Below, piece after piece: positions 7,703-15,990 of a DNA stretch of 57,016 nucleotides. The position numbers and the translations under genes were made by a program. The DNA is from Curvibacter sp. (GTDB lineage: Bacteria; Pseudomonadota; Gammaproteobacteria; Burkholderiales; Burkholderiaceae_C). The stretch is taken from the NCBI GenBank assembly GCA_004293725.1, contig REAW01000019.1:1-57016 (forward strand), read 5' to 3'. The notes under the pieces were generated by a model that saw nothing but the letters and a program-made list of their open reading frames with translations, did no database searches and was not told the DNA's origin. Numbering within the stretch: position 1 is the first letter of the stretch; every line of letters starts with the position of its first letter.

Positions 7703-8974
7703 TCACTTAAAACTAAGCGCTAACCGAGACAATACCTCAGAAATGGGCACAAATCCACCCGCCACCGGCTGCGTACGCCCGTCTGCTGGCGCAACAGCCA
7801 GTCCAACCACCTTGCCTGTCTTGTCAAAAAAAGGCGCACCGGCATCCAGCGCTACCAGTGGTACCGTTGTTCGCACCAAGCGAGGGGCCGCAGCATCTTT
7901 TTGCGCTGCAACTGTGCCCTTGCGGATTCCGGCATCAGCAGCCGCAGCGGAAATGTCCATCATGTACACCTCTTCCCCCGCCAGCACTGCGGGAGACTGT
8001 CGCAACGCCAAAGATGGCGAGTTGCGCTCGGTCAATTGAACCAGGGCCACATCGCTTTGTTCGTCTCTGCGCACGACAAACCCCAAAGACTCACGCCCCG
8101 ATGCAGATTTGAGTTTGACCAAATGGTGGCCGCGCACCACCTTTTCGCTGGTCAGCATGTACCCATCCATACTCACCACAAACCCGCGCCCCCGGTTCAT
8201 CCCCGCAATAACGGTGTACACCGCATTTCTTGGATCATTCGCATTCAAGCCACTTTTGGGAACCTCCACCACCTTGAATGACTCTGCCATCGGCGAAGAA
8301 GCGGCACCCACCGGAACAGGTGGATTGTTCCCGTGCACACTGCGATAAAAGGCAGGATCCGCCAGCAAATTCTGGGTAGCAGATGCAAAAGCATTGCGCA
8401 TCAACTCGGTGATACCACCCAACACGCTGTCATTGGTGTGAAACGACCCCTCCGTGGCTGTCTCGTACACCATTTTCTTTTGCGCGGTGTTATAGACCTG
8501 CCATTGCACCTTCAAGTATGCGCCGCCGCGGGCATCGCGCCAATTGCCAAAGTCAGACCATGGTGAACATGCATCCACATACACACTGGCCACTTGGCCA
8601 GACACCACAAACCCTGCGCGTGGACTAATCGCGGCATCTGGAGAGACCCCTGGCTCAACCACGGTAGCAAAATTCACCCGCTCAACCTCTGCCCGAAAAC
8701 CCTCAGCCAATTCCTCGTCGCTGATATTTACGCGCCCGTCGCGCCAAGCCAACGGCTTACCTGGAATACAAAACACACCAAACCGAGATTTGCCGATTTC
8801 TTCCCCTTTGGGTATGGAATCCGCATTGCTTCGAAACTGGATGGCCTTGGCCCCAGCGCCCGCAGGGCCGGACAACACGGGATTTACGGGGACTTTTTGC
8901 ACACTGGTTGAACAGGCTGCCAGCAGGCACGCCACTGCAAACCCCGCAAATCCGATACCGCGCAGTTGAGTCAT
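7703..8974 (-). CDS. Lipoprotein with degenerate trypsin-like (pseudo-protease) domain
   Basis: A 423-aa protein with a lipoprotein signal (LLAAC, Cys at 21). Residues about 50-210 form an unrecognised N-terminal region. Residues about 255-420 align with a DegP/HtrA-type trypsin fold: GRGFVVSMDGYMLTSEKVV, SDVALVQL and LDAGAPFFDKTGKVVGL. In active enzymes these read as TNAHVV and GNSGGP. Here the His position is Lys278 and the Ser position is Ala378; only the Asp (308) is kept, so peptidase activity is not expected. No PDZ domain follows. The gene starts 13 bases after fliD and precedes fliS, so it is probably co-transcribed with filament genes. Role unknown; an envelope-anchored binding or structural part is possible. 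Confidence 0.75.
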   Translation of the reverse strand: MTQLRGIGFAGFAVACLLAACSTSVQKVPVNPVLSGPAGAGAKAIQFRSNADSIPKGEEIGKSRFGVFCIPGKPLAWRDGRVNISDEELAEGFRAEVERVNFATVVEPGVSPDAAISPRAGFVVSGQVASVYVDACSPWSDFGNWRDARGGAYLKVQWQVYNTAQKKMVYETATEGSFHTNDSVLGGITELMRNAFASATQNLLADPAFYRSVHGNNPPVPVGAASSPMAESFKVVEVPKSGLNANDPRNAVYTVIAGMNRGRGFVVSMDGYMLTSEKVVRGHHLVKLKSASGRESLGFVVRRDEQSDVALVQLTERNSPSLALRQSPAVLAGEEVYMMDISAAAADAGIRKGTVAAQKDAAAPRLVRTTVPLVALDAGAPFFDKTGKVVGLAVAPADGRTQPVAGGFVPISEVLSRLALSFK

Positions 8975-8987
8975 GGGTATTCAGCCA

Positions 8988-10886
8988 TCAACTAGTCGAT
9001 TTATTCCAGGACGCCACCTGCTGCGCCACATAGGCATTCAGTGCGTTCAAACTTGACATCTTTGTGTCCAGCGCCGTGTATTGCTTGCGCAAACGCGTTT
9101 CCACCGCAGCTGCACGGTCATTGACCCGCGTTTGCTCTTTGGCATTGGTTTCAAGATTTTTCTCCAACGCTTTGGCCTTGCTCACGACAGACCCGCCAGC
9201 CCCCAAAACCCCTTTGGCCAAGGTACTGATCTTGACCGCAAAACCATCGGTCTGGGAATTCCGATTATTGGTGGTGAACAGCTTCTGGAGCTCCGTTCCG
9301 TTGTTGGCAGCGGTGCTGAGCTTGGCCGTGTTGAGCGCCAAAGATCCATCGATCTTGCGCTCTATTCCAACGTCCGACAAGCGTTGGTAGGTGGAGCCCG
9401 TGGTGGCAGAACCCAACATACTGCGCAAGATACTTTGCAGCCCCAAAACCGCAGAGTCCCCTTGAAAAATGGACGGCGTTTTGGTAGCGGCATCGTACTT
9501 GGTCATGTCTGCCAAGGAGGCCGCCAAGGTGTTGTAAGCCGCAATGAAGTCCTGCACGTTCTTCACCGCTGGCGTTACATCCTCACGCACAGCCATGGTC
9601 ACCGGAGCCCTCGCTTCATTGATGGCTCCATAGTTGGTAGTGGTGATTGCGGTGAGCGTCATGGTGACGCCCGGAATATTGTCTGTCAGGGTGTTGGTTT
9701 TGGAGGTTACTGCCAGCCCATTAATGCGGGCTCTCGCGTCTTGTCCGTTTTGTGCGGGAATGCCACTGGTCGCCATGCCATAGGCCGCTACCTGCGGGTC
9801 ATAGGCAAACCGCGATAGGCCGGCGTTGTTGGTGTTGTTGCCATCCGCATCGGTCGCCTGTAACCGGAAACCGGCATCAGCGCCCGTGCTCCTGGAGCGC
9901 AGCAATAGCCGCTCGCCCGCACCATCCCTAAACACCGTGGCTACAACACCCGCATTGGCAGCATTGATCTTTGCTGCCAGCGTTGTGACAGTGTCCGCTG
10001 CGGTCACTATGACGGGCACATCCGCGCTACCGGCACCGGCAGTAAAACTGGGGCGGGTAGCATTTGCAGCCACCACCGCCGCAGCGGCAGCTGCTGACGC
10101 AACAATGGAGGCTCCTTTGAGAGCGGAGGCATTGGTGGTATCTGCTGTCGCAGTAATGGCATCGGCGGCAGCCTGCTCGCCGGGGGACATCAATGAATAC
10201 GTGCTGTTCTTGACGGCGAGCGCAGCGGCTTCCGCCGCCACTAGCGCGGGTGTGCTTTGGTCGTTGGCCACAATGGCTGCAGCCCATGCGGAATACGCAT
10301 TGGCGTAGTCCGTCTGCTCGGCTGAACCCGGCAGGGCGGCAAGCAGCCCCGAAGCGGCAGCGCTGTCATCCGCAATGGCTGCGTTGGTAGCGTTCGTGGC
10401 CGCCGCCGAGGTGGCGGCCGTACTGACCACCAAGGCATCTCTGGCAGCAATGTCTGCGGGGGTAGCGCCTGGGTCTGCGGCCGCTGTCCACGTGCCAATC
10501 CGAAAGTTCAGGGTGCCCGCCCCCACCAATGAACCCAATGCAAATGAAGCCGACGAATTGGATTGCTCTTTGGCTAAGGCATCCACATCCAACGTAAACG
10601 ACGTAGCCGCGGTGGACTCCGTTGCCGTGATAGTGGCCGCACTGGTGTTGGAAGAGCTGGCTACGCGGGAAGACCAGCCGGAAGCCGATGAAATTCGGCT
10701 TGCAACGTCGCCCAAGGCAGAAAACTGGGACTGGATTTTGCCGAATGAAGAAATTTTGGCCTGCTCAATCGTGGCCTTGGCCTTCAGGGTGGTCAGCGAT
10801 TGCTTTTCCAGCGCGACCAACTGCTTGACAATCGCCTCGGAATCCAGCCCATTGGTGCCGATGCCCAATGAAGAAATGGTCGCCAT
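8988..10886 (-). CDS. fliD: Flagellar hook-associated protein 2 (filament cap) FliD
   Basis: A 632-aa protein beginning ISSLGIGTNGLDSEAIVKQLVALE, the typical FliD N terminus, with the C-terminal FliD domain (VKNVQDFIAAYNTLAASLAD, IFQGDSAVLGLQSILRSML) and a coiled tail. FliD caps the filament and drives flagellin folding at the tip. Family members are commonly 450-500 aa; the excess here is an alanine-rich insert at residues about 137-279 that interrupts the N-terminal domain between GTLNFRIGTW and the following VPVIVTAADTVTTLAAKIN. The ATG at 10886 has a strong AGGAGG. A sigma-28-type promoter lies at 11013-11039. The lipoprotein gene follows after 13 bases. Confidence 0.95.
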   Translation of the reverse strand: MATISSLGIGTNGLDSEAIVKQLVALEKQSLTTLKAKATIEQAKISSFGKIQSQFSALGDVASRISSASGWSSRVASSSNTSAATITATESTAATSFTLDVDALAKEQSNSSASFALGSLVGAGTLNFRIGTWTAAADPGATPADIAARDALVVSTAATSAAATNATNAAIADDSAAASGLLAALPGSAEQTDYANAYSAWAAAIVANDQSTPALVAAEAAALAVKNSTYSLMSPGEQAAADAITATADTTNASALKGASIVASAAAAAAVVAANATRPSFTAGAGSADVPVIVTAADTVTTLAAKINAANAGVVATVFRDGAGERLLLRSRSTGADAGFRLQATDADGNNTNNAGLSRFAYDPQVAAYGMATSGIPAQNGQDARARINGLAVTSKTNTLTDNIPGVTMTLTAITTTNYGAINEARAPVTMAVREDVTPAVKNVQDFIAAYNTLAASLADMTKYDAATKTPSIFQGDSAVLGLQSILRSMLGSATTGSTYQRLSDVGIERKIDGSLALNTAKLSTAANNGTELQKLFTTNNRNSQTDGFAVKISTLAKGVLGAGGSVVSKAKALEKNLETNAKEQTRVNDRAAAVETRLRKQYTALDTKMSSLNALNAYVAQQVASWNKSTS

Positions 10887-10978
10887 GTAAGCCTCCTACT
10901 CAGTCCAAGACTTCGAAGTGTCGCACTTTGGCACCACGAATAACCCACGAAAAGACCCCGTTTTCCGCCAAAAAGCAA

Positions 10979-11010
10979 AGGGTGGTCCAGGTTTTTGCCC
11001 TGACCACCCT
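10979..11010 (-). terminator. Rho-independent terminator after fliC1
   Basis: A 9-bp perfect inverted repeat, AGGGTGGTC (11010-11002) and GACCACCCT (10987-10979 read on the minus strand), with a 14-base loop, followed by TTTGCTTTTT on the minus strand. It lies 53 bases after the fliC1 stop. The plus-strand side (CTCTTTATC) is less T-rich, so it works best for fliC1. Confidence 0.75.
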
Positions 11011-11012
11011 CT

Positions 11013-11039
11013 TTATCGGACGCTTCGGCTGGTACTTTA
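11013..11039 (-). promoter_or_regulatory. Candidate sigma-28 (FliA) promoter for fliD
   Basis: On the minus strand TAAAGTAC (11039-11032), 11 bases, TCCGATAA (11020-11013): 13 of 16 consensus positions with exact spacing. It sits between the fliC1 stop and fliD. The predicted start near 11006 falls inside the first arm of the fliC1 terminator, so RNA from this promoter would lack a full hairpin and read into fliD. Confidence 0.7.
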
Positions 11040-11062
11040 GCGCCCCTCCCCTGCCGCCGCGT

Positions 11063-12625
11063 TTACCGCAGCAAGGCCAGCACGCCCTGTGGCAACTGGT
11101 TGGCCTGGGCCACCATGGCCGTACCGGCCTGCTGCAGAATCTGCGAGCGAGACAGGTTGGCGGTTTCCATCGCAAAATCTGCATCCTGCACGCGGGACCG
11201 GGATGCACTCAGGTTCTCGGATGCGGTGCTCAAGCTGGAAATTGCGGTTTCAAAACGCGATTGCAAGGCGCCGAACTTGGCGCGCTGGCTAGACACAGCG
11301 CCAATCGCGGAGTCCACGATGCCCAAGGTGCGGTAGGCCGCGTCCACCGAGCCCACATCCATCTTGTCCACGCTTTGCAGCTGGCTGGTGTTAGTACCTG
11401 CGTTAATGAAAAAGCCCGTCTTTGCAGCAGTGTTGGTGGCTGCAGCAGTCGATACCGCTCCGAAACTGGAACTGGAGTTGAGAGTTATTGAGCCAACCAC
11501 CACCGTAGATGTTGCCAAACCGAAAGCACCACCTACATCACCCGCAATTGCTGCTTGCGCACCTGCAGTGAAGACACTAAGCGCTGCTGATTTGTTTTGG
11601 ATCTTAATGTCTTGTCCTTCGGAGTTGGTAATGGTTATCCCATTGTTGGTGGCATTGAGCTTGGCCGTTACCCCGGTTTGCGACGACTTGTCGTTGAGCG
11701 CATTGATAGCCTCAGACAGACCCGCTGCATCATTGGCCGTCACGGTAAACGTGACATTCACAGCAGTGGTGTTAGAACCTATGACATCAAATGAATAGCT
11801 GCCGCCGGCCAAAAAAGCTGTTAAATCAATTTCAGTAACGGCTGTCGCACTCACACCGGTTTTACTGGTTTGCGCATTGATGTCTGCCGCCACAGTCTTG
11901 GCCGTGGCGCCCGCTGCAATGGCCACCGTGGCAGAACCTGCGCTGCCGCTTAATAGAAAGCCGGTGTCAGCCGCAACGCTGTTAACAGCGGCGGCCAGAC
12001 TGGCTCCCGCGCTTCCCGCCCCCGCTTGCGATGTTGTCGTCGTTGCCGTGGTACCCTGAGTCAGGTCGCCTGCACCAGACGCAGAAGTGGCCACTACGGA
12101 GCCCTGGCGGAAGTTTCCATATTTACCGGTCTGGAAGTTGGCCAACCCTGCCGTGATGGTTTGGTTTGCGTTGGCGCCCACCTGGAAGGTAGCGGAAGAC
12201 AGGCTGCCATCCAGAATGTTGCTGCCGTTGAATTGCGTGGTCTGCGCAATACGGTTCAGTTCAGCAGACAGCTGGCTCACTTCCTGGTTCAACGCTGCAC
12301 GGTCTGACGAAGAATTGGTGGCGTTGGCAGACTGCACCGCCAATTCGCGGATACGCTGCAAGATGGAGCTGGCACCGCCCAACGCGCCTTCTGCAGTTTG
12401 CGCCAAAGAAATGCCGTCATTGGCATTGCGCGCCGCTTGATTCAAGCCCCGAATTTGCGATGTAAAGCGCTCCGAAATACTCAGGCCCGCCGCATCGTCT
12501 TTGGCGCTGTTGATGCGCAAACCAGACGACAGGCGTTGAATCGAGGTGCTCAACGACGCCTGATTGGTGCTCAGGTTGCGCTGGGCCGTCAACGAATTGA
12601 TGTTGGTGTTGATATTTTGTGCCAT
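11063..12625 (-). CDS. fliC: Flagellin 1
   Basis: A 520-aa flagellin. The N-terminal D0/D1 region ([18 protein letters not shown], then [17 protein letters not shown] and [13 protein letters not shown]) and the C-terminal D1/D0 region ([45 protein letters not shown]) are conserved; the middle (about 190-420) is Ala/Thr/Ser-rich and variable. It builds the filament after export. The start chosen is ATG at 12625, matching the family N terminus and preceded by AGGAG; the frame extends further upstream but those codons are not flagellin-like. It has a strong sigma-28 promoter upstream and a terminator downstream. It is divergent from a second flagellin of the same length. Confidence 0.96.
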   Translation of the reverse strand: MAQNINTNINSLTAQRNLSTNQASLSTSIQRLSSGLRINSAKDDAAGLSISERFTSQIRGLNQAARNANDGISLAQTAEGALGGASSILQRIRELAVQSANATNSSSDRAALNQEVSQLSAELNRIAQTTQFNGSNILDGSLSSATFQVGANANQTITAGLANFQTGKYGNFRQGSVVATSASGAGDLTQGTTATTTTSQAGAGSAGASLAAAVNSVAADTGFLLSGSAGSATVAIAAGATAKTVAADINAQTSKTGVSATAVTEIDLTAFLAGGSYSFDVIGSNTTAVNVTFTVTANDAAGLSEAINALNDKSSQTGVTAKLNATNNGITITNSEGQDIKIQNKSAALSVFTAGAQAAIAGDVGGAFGLATSTVVVGSITLNSSSSFGAVSTAAATNTAAKTGFFINAGTNTSQLQSVDKMDVGSVDAAYRTLGIVDSAIGAVSSQRAKFGALQSRFETAISSLSTASENLSASRSRVQDADFAMETANLSRSQILQQAGTAMVAQANQLPQGVLALLR

Positions 12626-12760
12626 TTGATGACTCCTGGTAAGTACCTTTAAATCCGGCGAAATGCCGATCTCAACGCCAGCATTGCTGCTGACCGCCAT
12701 GACCGGTGCGCCTCTGTGGCGCCTTCCGGACGACAGGCCTGTTAGTGCCCGTTGCAATAG

Positions 12761-12787
12761 TTTTCGGGCAATCCGAAGAAAACTTTA
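12761..12787 (-). promoter_or_regulatory. Sigma-28 (FliA) promoter of flagellin 1
   Basis: On the minus strand TAAAGTTT (12787-12780) is a perfect -35, followed by 11 bases and CCCGAAAA (12768-12761), 14 of 16 matches in total. The leader to ATG 12625 would be about 130 bases and includes a small hairpin (CGGC-GAAAT-GCCG, 12656-12668) near the ribosome site. Confidence 0.75.
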
Positions 12788-12804
12788 GAGCCTTCACAAA
12801 GTTT
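12780..12804. promoter_or_regulatory. Inverted -35-like elements in the flagellin intergenic region
   Basis: AAACTTT at 12780-12786 and AAAGTTT at 12798-12804 form an inverted repeat with an 11-base spacer. The left arm is the -35 of the fliC1 sigma-28 promoter. The right arm points at fliC2 but has no GCCGATAA-like element 11 bases further on. The remaining 430-base region (12626-13055) shows no other clear promoter for fliC2. Confidence 0.4.
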
Positions 12805-13055
12805 CCCGCCTAACACGGCGCCTTTGGCCCAAACAAAGCATCAACAGGCACTTTCTCGGTCATTTCTTTTCTCTCAGGGTTTACCTCTATCAAGATTTGA
12901 AATGTGTCGCAAATTTGGCTGCCTTTTGCCTCGCTTATTGCGCAAATGCCCAAGGCGGGCTTCTCCAGAATTCATCCATCGTTACTGATTGTCTGCAGGT
13001 AAGCAGGCACTGCAATCGGCGGCGACGCTGATTCAAATTTTTTAGGAGTTCCGCA

Positions 13056-14618
13056 ATGGCCTCAACCATCAACACCAACATCCAGTCGCTGACTGCGCAG
13101 CGCAACCTGAGCACCTCGCAATCGGCAATGGGCACCTCCATGGCCCGCTTGTCCTCAGGCCTGCGCATTAACAGCGCCAAAGACGATGCGGCGGGCTTGG
13201 CCATCAGCGAGCGCTTTACTTCCCAAATTCGCGGCGTCAACCAAGCGGCGCGCAATGCCAACGATGGCATTTCGCTGGCGCAGGTGGCCGAAGGCGCCTT
13301 GGGCAGCTCTTCGAGCATTTTGCAGCGTATCCGCGAATTGGCGGTGCAGTCTGCCAACGCGACCAACTCCGCCAGTGACCGCGCTGCCCTGAACGCGGAA
13401 GTAAGCCAGCTCACGGCGGAGCTGAACCGCATTGCGCAGTCGACCCAGTTCAACGGCCAAAACATTCTGGATGGCAGCTTCACCTCCGCTACCTTCCAGG
13501 TGGGCGCGAATGCCAACCAAACCATCATTGCCACCACAGCGAACTTCACCACCAGCAAATACGGAAACAACCGCCTGGGTTCTTCCGTGGCTGCCACGAC
13601 CGGTGGGCCAGGGGACTTGGCACTGGGCACTGCCAGTGCTGCCATGAACCCCACTATCGCCACCGCTGCTGCTGTCAGTGGAATTGTTCCTGACACCCTC
13701 ACCATCAGCGGCTCCACCGGCCAAGACACCGTTGCGGTGCTGGCGGGAGACAGCGCGCAAAAAGTGGCGGCAAACATCAATGCCAAAGCGGGCATTACCG
13801 GCGTAAGCGCTACCGCCCGCACCACGGTAGACCTGAACACCTTTACTGCCGCCGGAAATTACTCCCTGAGCATTGTGTCAACCAACCCTGCCACTACGCC
13901 AGTCACGGTGGCCTTTAACGTGGGTGCATTGCCGAACAATGTGGACAGCCTTGCACAGGCTATCTCTGCGTTCAACGACAAGTCTTCCCAGACTGGCATT
14001 ACCGCCAGAGTCAACACGGCGGGCACTGGCATCACCCTGACCAACGACGTTGGTGCTGACATCTTTATCACCAGCACCACGGCAGTGGGCTCCTTTAACG
14101 TGGTCAACCCACCGACAGGGCCCATTCCCCCGGCAGCTGCCATTCCTGGAACACCGGTCACAGTTGCCGCCGCCGGAACTGCCTACATCACAGGCGCCAT
14201 CACGCTGGACTCCAATTCCAGCTTTAGCGTGGGGTCGCCACTTGGCGCTGCCGGAACCGGTGCGAGCTACTTTTTGGGCACCACCGGCGCAAGCGAGCTG
14301 CAGGCTGCGGCCACCATGGATGTCTCCACGGTAGACGCGGCAACGCGCACCCTGACGACAGTGGACTCTTCGTTGGCCACCATATCCTCGCAACGCGCCA
14401 AGTTCGGTGCCCTGCAGTCGCGTTTTGAAACGTCCATTAGCAGCCTGCAGACGACCTCCGAAAACTTGAGCGCATCTCGCTCTCGCATTCAGGACGCAGA
14501 CTTTGCAATGGAAACGGCCAATCTGTCGCGGACCCAAATTCTGCAACAGGCTGGCACAGCCATGGTGGCACAGGCCAACCAGTTGCCGCAGGCGGTTTTG
14601 CAGTTACTGCAGCGCTAA
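13056..14618 (+). CDS. fliC: Flagellin 2
   Basis: A second 520-aa flagellin, close to flagellin 1 over the first about 170 and last about 90 residues ([56 protein letters not shown]) but different in the centre, which includes a proline-rich [17 protein letters not shown] segment near residue 350. The ATG at 13056 has TAGGAG ten bases upstream. The gene is divergent from flagellin 1. No convincing sigma-28 site was found in front of it, so the two may be expressed differently. An intrinsic terminator lies about 145 bases beyond the stop. Confidence 0.96.
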   Translation: MASTINTNIQSLTAQRNLSTSQSAMGTSMARLSSGLRINSAKDDAAGLAISERFTSQIRGVNQAARNANDGISLAQVAEGALGSSSSILQRIRELAVQSANATNSASDRAALNAEVSQLTAELNRIAQSTQFNGQNILDGSFTSATFQVGANANQTIIATTANFTTSKYGNNRLGSSVAATTGGPGDLALGTASAAMNPTIATAAAVSGIVPDTLTISGSTGQDTVAVLAGDSAQKVAANINAKAGITGVSATARTTVDLNTFTAAGNYSLSIVSTNPATTPVTVAFNVGALPNNVDSLAQAISAFNDKSSQTGITARVNTAGTGITLTNDVGADIFITSTTAVGSFNVVNPPTGPIPPAAAIPGTPVTVAAAGTAYITGAITLDSNSSFSVGSPLGAAGTGASYFLGTTGASELQAAATMDVSTVDAATRTLTTVDSSLATISSQRAKFGALQSRFETSISSLQTTSENLSASRSRIQDADFAMETANLSRTQILQQAGTAMVAQANQLPQAVLQLLQR

Positions 14619-14695
14619 TCGCGCGTACCTCTGGCATTTGCCGTCGCCCTCTGCGGGTGGTGGCTCAGTGCGCGCAAAGCGTTGGTCTTGGTACT

Positions 14696-14722
14696 TCAAG
14701 TTGGGTCGTAAACGGCCGATAC
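14696..14722 (+). promoter_or_regulatory. Sigma-28-type promoter between fliC2 and flhD
   Basis: TCAAGTTG (14696-14703), 11 bases, GCCGATAC (14715-14722): 13 of 16 consensus positions with exact spacing. The predicted start is near 14729, yet an intrinsic terminator lies at 14764-14788 and the next gene (flhD) starts at 14936. The product would be a transcript of about 60 bases unless the terminator is read through. Confidence 0.55.
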
Positions 14723-14763
14723 AACGTATTCCGGTTCCCACTTCTCGCTGCGCCCCTTTGACT

Positions 14764-14788
14764 GGGTGTGGCAGGTCACCCTTTTTTT
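14764..14788 (+). terminator. Rho-independent terminator upstream of flhDC
   Basis: GGGTG (14764-14768), an 8-base loop, CACCC (14777-14781), then seven T residues (14782-14788). It can end fliC2 transcription and any RNA begun at the 14696-14722 promoter. Confidence 0.65.
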
Positions 14789-14794
14789 GAATCG

Positions 14795-14843
14795 CGCGTG
14801 TAGGAAGTTGGCCTACAGTCGGCAGCTGCGTTTCTGACACGCG
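14795..14843 (+). promoter_or_regulatory. Structured region in the flhDC upstream sequence
   Basis: CGCGTGT (14795-14801) pairs with ACACGCG (14837-14843), and inside it TAGG (14801-14804) pairs with CCTA (14812-14815). The region lies about 90 bases before flhD. Long flhDC leaders are known control points in enterics; a role here is inference. No clear promoter was recognised in 14789-14935. Confidence 0.3.
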
Positions 14844-14935
14844 GATTAGCGGTTTTCCGATTCAAGTTTTCACGGCCTCGAACCAGAATTCGCTCCATGG
14901 TGATTCACATGAATTGCCGCCTACAGGAGCCGACC

Positions 14936-15262
14936 ATGAACAACGAACAACTGCTGGCACAGATCCGGGAAGCGAACACGACTTACCTGATGCTGGCCCA
15001 GAACCTGATCCGCCAAGACAAGGCCGAAGCGCTGTTCCGCTTGGGCATGTCCGAAGACGCAGCCAACATGATCAGCGCGCTGTCACCGGCCCAGGTGATG
15101 CGCATTGCGTCGACCAACATGCTGTTGTGCCGCTTCCGGGTGGACGACGACATGGTCTGGAACCTGCTGACCAACCACAATGCGAACAAAGTCGACAACG
15201 ACGCCACGACCAAGCTGCATGCCAGCATTTTGATGGCCGGTCGTTTTGCCGAAGCCGTCTGA
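14936..15262 (+). CDS. flhD: Flagellar master regulator subunit FlhD
   Basis: A 108-aa protein: NNEQLLAQIREANTTYLMLAQ, then ALFRLGMSEDAANMI and RIASTNMLLCRFR, the FlhD signature. FlhD and FlhC form the FlhD4C2 complex that activates class 2 flagellar promoters together with sigma-70. The start chosen is ATG 14936, with AGGAG six bases upstream; an in-frame earlier start (14897) adds residues not typical of FlhD. flhC follows after 24 bases. The presence of flhDC rather than FleQ indicates the enteric/betaproteobacterial type of hierarchy. Confidence 0.95.
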   Translation: MNNEQLLAQIREANTTYLMLAQNLIRQDKAEALFRLGMSEDAANMISALSPAQVMRIASTNMLLCRFRVDDDMVWNLLTNHNANKVDNDATTKLHASILMAGRFAEAV

Positions 15263-15286
15263 CCCCACCACCCCAGGAGCAGCACC

Positions 15287-15826
15287 ATGGCTACCCAGAA
15301 AAGTGTTTTGAACGACTCCAAGCAAGTGGAGCGCGCGGTTTCTTTGATCCAGCTTGGCGCCCGCTTGCAGGTGCTGGAAAGCGAAACCAACCTGTCGTAC
15401 GAGCGCTTGCTGCGCCTGTACAAGGAAGTGGCCGGTCGGTCGCCGAGCAAAGGGCAATTGCCGTTCTCCACCGAGTGGTTCCTCACGTGGCAGCCGAACA
15501 TCCACGCTTCGTTGTTTCAAAACACTTACGAGTACCTGTCCAAAGTGAGCGCCATGGAGGACATCGACGCCATCATGACCGCCTACCGCTTGTACACCGA
15601 GCAAATCGCGGCTTGCGGCGTGGAGCCCTTGCTGTCCATTACGCGCGCGTGGCGACTGGTGAAGTTCATCGACAACCACATGCTGTCCATGACCAAATGC
15701 TCCAAATGCGGTGGCCACTTTGTGTCGGAGGCGTATGAAAACTCCCGCCATTTCGAGTGCGGCCTGTGCTCACCCCCTGCCCGCGCCGGCAAAGGCTCTA
15801 CGGCCGGCGGGATATTACTTCACTAA
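15287..15826 (+). CDS. flhC: Flagellar master regulator subunit FlhC
   Basis: A 179-aa protein carrying the family features: the helical N-terminal domain (RAVSLIQLGARLQVLESET), YKEVAGRSPSKGQLPFS, and the C-terminal zinc site with two Cys pairs (CSKCGG and CGLC). FlhC provides most of the DNA contacts of the FlhD4C2 activator. ATG 15287 has AGGAG upstream. The stop codon abuts a dispersed repeat element, which separates the gene from motA. Confidence 0.95.
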   Translation: MATQKSVLNDSKQVERAVSLIQLGARLQVLESETNLSYERLLRLYKEVAGRSPSKGQLPFSTEWFLTWQPNIHASLFQNTYEYLSKVSAMEDIDAIMTAYRLYTEQIAACGVEPLLSITRAWRLVKFIDNHMLSMTKCSKCGGHFVSEAYENSRHFECGLCSPPARAGKGSTAGGILLH

Positions 15827-15885
15827 TTGCTATATATTTTATAGCTGCTAGCGCTTTATTCATAAGGCCCAGAGGCCAATTCGAC
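15827..15885 (+). repeat. Dispersed TAGCTGCT-type repeat, copy 1
   Basis: Directly after the flhC stop: TTGCTATATATTTTATAGC, then TGCTAGCGCTTTATTC, then ATAAGGCCCAGAGGCCAA. The same order of blocks (TTGCTAT, TAGCTGCT, CGC, CATAAG, AGAGGC) returns near 31345 and 47637, and partly elsewhere in this window. I recognise it as a family common in Comamonadaceae genomes; its function is unknown. Confidence 0.7.
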
Positions 15886-15892
15886 AAAATTT

Positions 15893-15922
15893 TTGTATCT
15901 GGTTTATTTGCAGCGATATGAT
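15893..15922 (+). promoter_or_regulatory. Possible sigma-70-type promoter of motA
   Basis: TTGTAT (15893-15898), 18 bases, TATGAT (15917-15922). The -10 is good (5 of 6), the -35 modest (4 of 6). No sigma-28 site with correct spacing was found before motA. Confidence 0.25.
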
Positions 15923-15990
15923 AGAGACAGGCTGAATAAGCCCGGTTCTTCCCACCTTGAGGTACCCAGCCTCCCTGTCACAATGCACCT

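Noticed and set aside
12626..13055. A sigma-28 promoter for fliC2
   Set aside because: The best plus-strand candidates (TCAAGATT near 12890, CAAAGTTT at 12797) lack a matching -10 at 11 bases; total matches fall to 10 of 16 or fewer.
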